From positions 1,513,783 to 1,546,178 of the forward strand of contig NZ_LIGG01000001.1 of NCBI RefSeq assembly GCF_001273925.1: 32,396 nt of DNA, in the 5' to 3' direction. A program made the translations under genes and the position numbers. The notes below the pieces were generated by a model, which was not told the origin of the DNA, made no database searches, and saw only the letters and a program-made list of their open reading frames with translations. Shown here one piece after another: positions 30,968 through 32,396 of the stretch; the stretch's first letter is position 1; each line of letters opens with the position of its first letter. This stretch comes from Bacillus sp. FJAT-27251 (GTDB taxonomy: Bacteria > Bacillota > Bacilli > Bacillales > Cytobacillaceae).

Positions 30968-31696
30968 TTGGAGAAATCGACCGAAAAAACACAGTCTGGC
31001 CGGTTCGAGGTAGCCTTTAACCGCATTCACCGCTGCCTGAAAGACATGGTAAAGGATGCCGGCAGCGACGCATTTGTCGAGCTGCTGAACAGCGGCTACA
31101 AGAACCATTCCATCATCCGCAAGTATAAAAATGAGCTGTACCAGTTCGCCAAGCTAAGGAACGCGATTGTCCATGAAAAGGTGGATGTGGATTATTATAT
31201 TGCCGAGCCTCATAAGTCGGTCGTCAAACGGATAGAAGAAATTGCCGCCCATTTTGAAAAACCGCCTTTGGCGATGGGAGTGGCCTCTTCGCCAGTATTT
31301 TATTACTACGATGATGCCTTGTTAAAGGATGTGCTGAAGGCGATCAATAAATTTGAGTTCACCCGCTTTCCGATTTACGATCAAAGCAATGAATACAAGG
31401 GGCTGCTTACATCCTCCGATATCATCAGATGGATGGCCAAGCAGCTGACAAGCAATGTCATCTCGCTTGAAAATGTCAAAGTACGTGAACTTTTGCGAGA
31501 CAACAAGAAATATTATGTGGATTTTATGGCCGAAGACACATCCTTTTATGAGGTTGAAGAGCTTTTTGACAGCTATCATATCAAAGACAAAAAGCTTCAG
31601 GCTGTGATTCTGACTGAAAACGGAAAATCGGACAGCAGGCCAAAAGGAATCATCACTCCTTGGGACCTCCTGGACCCGGATCCAACGACAGATTAA
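30968..31696 (+). CDS. HEPN-like domain fused to CBS domain pair
   Basis: A 242-residue protein. Residues about 8-95 are all helical and contain FVELLNSGYKNHSIIRKYKNELYQFAKLRNAIVHEK; Arg64-Asn-Ala-Ile-Val-His69 fits the R-x4-H signature of HEPN RNase-like domains. Residues about 100-237 form two CBS motifs (DVLKAINKFEFTRFPIYDQSNEYKGLLTSSDIIRWM and VEELFDSYHIKDKKLQAVIL to KGIITPWDLL), which normally bind adenine nucleotides. The start is TTG at 30968, with GTGGAGGGA upstream; an in-frame TTG at 30938 is possible. Function is unknown; a nucleotide-sensing effector is an inference. No paired antitoxin gene is visible. Confidence 0.75.
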   Translation: MEKSTEKTQSGRFEVAFNRIHRCLKDMVKDAGSDAFVELLNSGYKNHSIIRKYKNELYQFAKLRNAIVHEKVDVDYYIAEPHKSVVKRIEEIAAHFEKPPLAMGVASSPVFYYYDDALLKDVLKAINKFEFTRFPIYDQSNEYKGLLTSSDIIRWMAKQLTSNVISLENVKVRELLRDNKKYYVDFMAEDTSFYEVEELFDSYHIKDKKLQAVILTENGKSDSRPKGIITPWDLLDPDPTTD

Positions 31697-31709
31697 TCTT
31701 TATTTGGAA

Positions 31710-31734
31710 GTTTACGGATTCTCCAGGCGGGTAC
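31710..31734 (+). promoter_or_regulatory. Sigma-B promoter of YflT-like stress gene
   Basis: GTTTAC (31710-31715), a 13-base spacer and GGGTAC (31729-31734) match the sigma-B consensus GTTTAA-N12-14-GGGTAT in five of six bases each. The start would lie about 30 bases before the ATG at 31772. Confidence 0.75.
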
Positions 31735-31771
31735 TTTTAAAAAAGACTACTCGTCCAAAGGAGGATTTCAA

Positions 31772-32356
31772 ATGTTGAATGAACATGAAAAACACCTGGT
31801 AGGAATTTACGATAATGAACGAGAAGCAATCGATGCAGTAGAAGACCTGAAGCGTCAAGGCTATAGAGCCGAGGATATTTCGGTCATTGGTAAAAATAAG
31901 GAAGAAGTAGCTGAAATCAACGATGAAACTGGCACAAAAGCTGGGGAAGGAGCGGCTGCTGGTGCGGCTACAGGCGGCATCCTTGGCGGCTTGACCGGGT
32001 TGCTTGCCGGAATCGGTGCGCTAGCAATCCCTGGAATCGGGCCAATTGTCGCTGCAGGACCAATTGCAGCGACATTGACTGGCGCAGCAGCAGGTGCTGG
32101 TGTCGGCGGCCTTGCCGGAGCTTTGATCGGCATGGGTCTGCCTGAAGACGACGCCGAGCGCTATGAAGGCTACGTGAAAGAAGGTAAAATCCTAGTGGTT
32201 GTAGAGCGCCGTGACAACACTATCAAAGATCCGCTGAACACTTCAGCTGACCGCAATGTAACAGGCGGAACACTGACTGGTGCAGATCCAACGGATGCAC
32301 CATTGACATCAGACAACCCAGCCAACACCCGCCTGGGCCATAACCGCGAATTTTAA
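31772..32356 (+). CDS. YflT-like general stress protein (17M type) with glycine zipper
   Basis: A 194-residue protein. Residues about 8-45 (HLVGIYDNEREAIDAVEDLKRQGYRAEDISVIGK) match the N-terminal domain of YflT/general stress protein 17M. Residues about 62-130 are a Gly/Ala-rich helical-hairpin region (AAAGAATGGILGGLTGLLAG and later GAAAGAGVGGLAGALIGMG) able to insert in or bind membranes; then LPEDDAERYEGYVKEGKILVVVE completes the domain. The C-terminal tail is polar. The ATG follows AAAGGAGG. A sigma-B-type promoter upstream fits a general stress role. The molecular function of this family is unknown. Confidence 0.88.
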   Translation: MLNEHEKHLVGIYDNEREAIDAVEDLKRQGYRAEDISVIGKNKEEVAEINDETGTKAGEGAAAGAATGGILGGLTGLLAGIGALAIPGIGPIVAAGPIAATLTGAAAGAGVGGLAGALIGMGLPEDDAERYEGYVKEGKILVVVERRDNTIKDPLNTSADRNVTGGTLTGADPTDAPLTSDNPANTRLGHNREF

Positions 32357-32373
32357 TAATGAATGAACTGAAA

Positions 32374-32396
32374 CAGGTCCCGTTATGCGGGGCCTG
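32374..32396 (+). terminator. Probable terminator hairpin cut by window end
   Basis: CAGGTCCCG (32374-32382) and CGGGGCCTG (32388-32396) form nine pairs with one G-U and loop TTATG. Any T-run would lie outside the window. Confidence 0.65.

Overview
The window looks like chromosome from an endospore-forming, Gram-positive Bacillaceae (Bacillus/Mesobacillus-like). Signs are strong AGGAGG-type ribosome binding sites, frequent TTG starts, SinR-like regulators, a YfmL-type helicase, a YflT-like stress protein behind a sigma-B-like promoter, and a small basic ORF behind a sigma-G-like promoter. No rRNA, tRNA, CRISPR array, transposase or prophage gene is visible.

(1) About 1-8.5 kb is an A+T-rich exopolysaccharide (Wzx/Wzy-type) cluster on the + strand: truncated flippase, polymerase, GT4 glycosyltransferase, a formyltransferase-like/GINT1_N-like protein, the initiating polyprenyl-phosphate sugar phosphotransferase, a GT2 glycosyltransferase and an acyltransferase-3. 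It ends with a SinR-like XRE regulator (8608-8976).

(2) About 9-17.2 kb is a convergent DUF192 gene followed by a complete monoderm Tad/Flp pilus operon: flp, tadV, tadE, tadG, cpaB-like, tadZ, tadA, tadB, tadC. A second, paralogous XRE regulator (16820-17194) closes it. The flp upstream region is packed with GTTC/GAAC inverted repeats. A perfect palindrome separates flp from the rest of the operon.

(3) About 17.2-22.4 kb holds a processive GT2 synthase, a DUF5658-like membrane protein, a tiny self-contained unit (promoter, 24-codon ORF, terminator), a three-gene ABC-2 exporter and an SCP2-domain protein. An 11-base motif, TGTTCGTTATA, lies upstream of the phosphotransferase, the GT2 synthase and the DUF5658 gene. 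It suggests one regulon joining exopolysaccharide and surface genes.

(4) About 22.4-26.6 kb is a possible undescribed signalling/peptide locus. A histidine kinase and an HD-GYP protein share a homologous multi-pass membrane sensor domain. The HD-GYP gene overlaps (ATGA) a 25-codon ORF for a basic-leader, Cys-Trp-Trp-Cys peptide. After a terminator-like hairpin comes a fused PqqD-like (RRE-like) plus M50 zinc metalloprotease. This resembles a minimal peptide-maturation (RiPP or pheromone) cassette without a recognisable modifying enzyme next to it.

(5) About 26.6-32.4 kb has housekeeping and stress genes: M20 deacylase (- strand), YfmL-like helicase, amidase-signature protein, sigma-G-type small protein, HEPN-like/CBS fusion and YflT-like general stress protein.

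All family assignments come from motifs and remembered family features; no database search was run.
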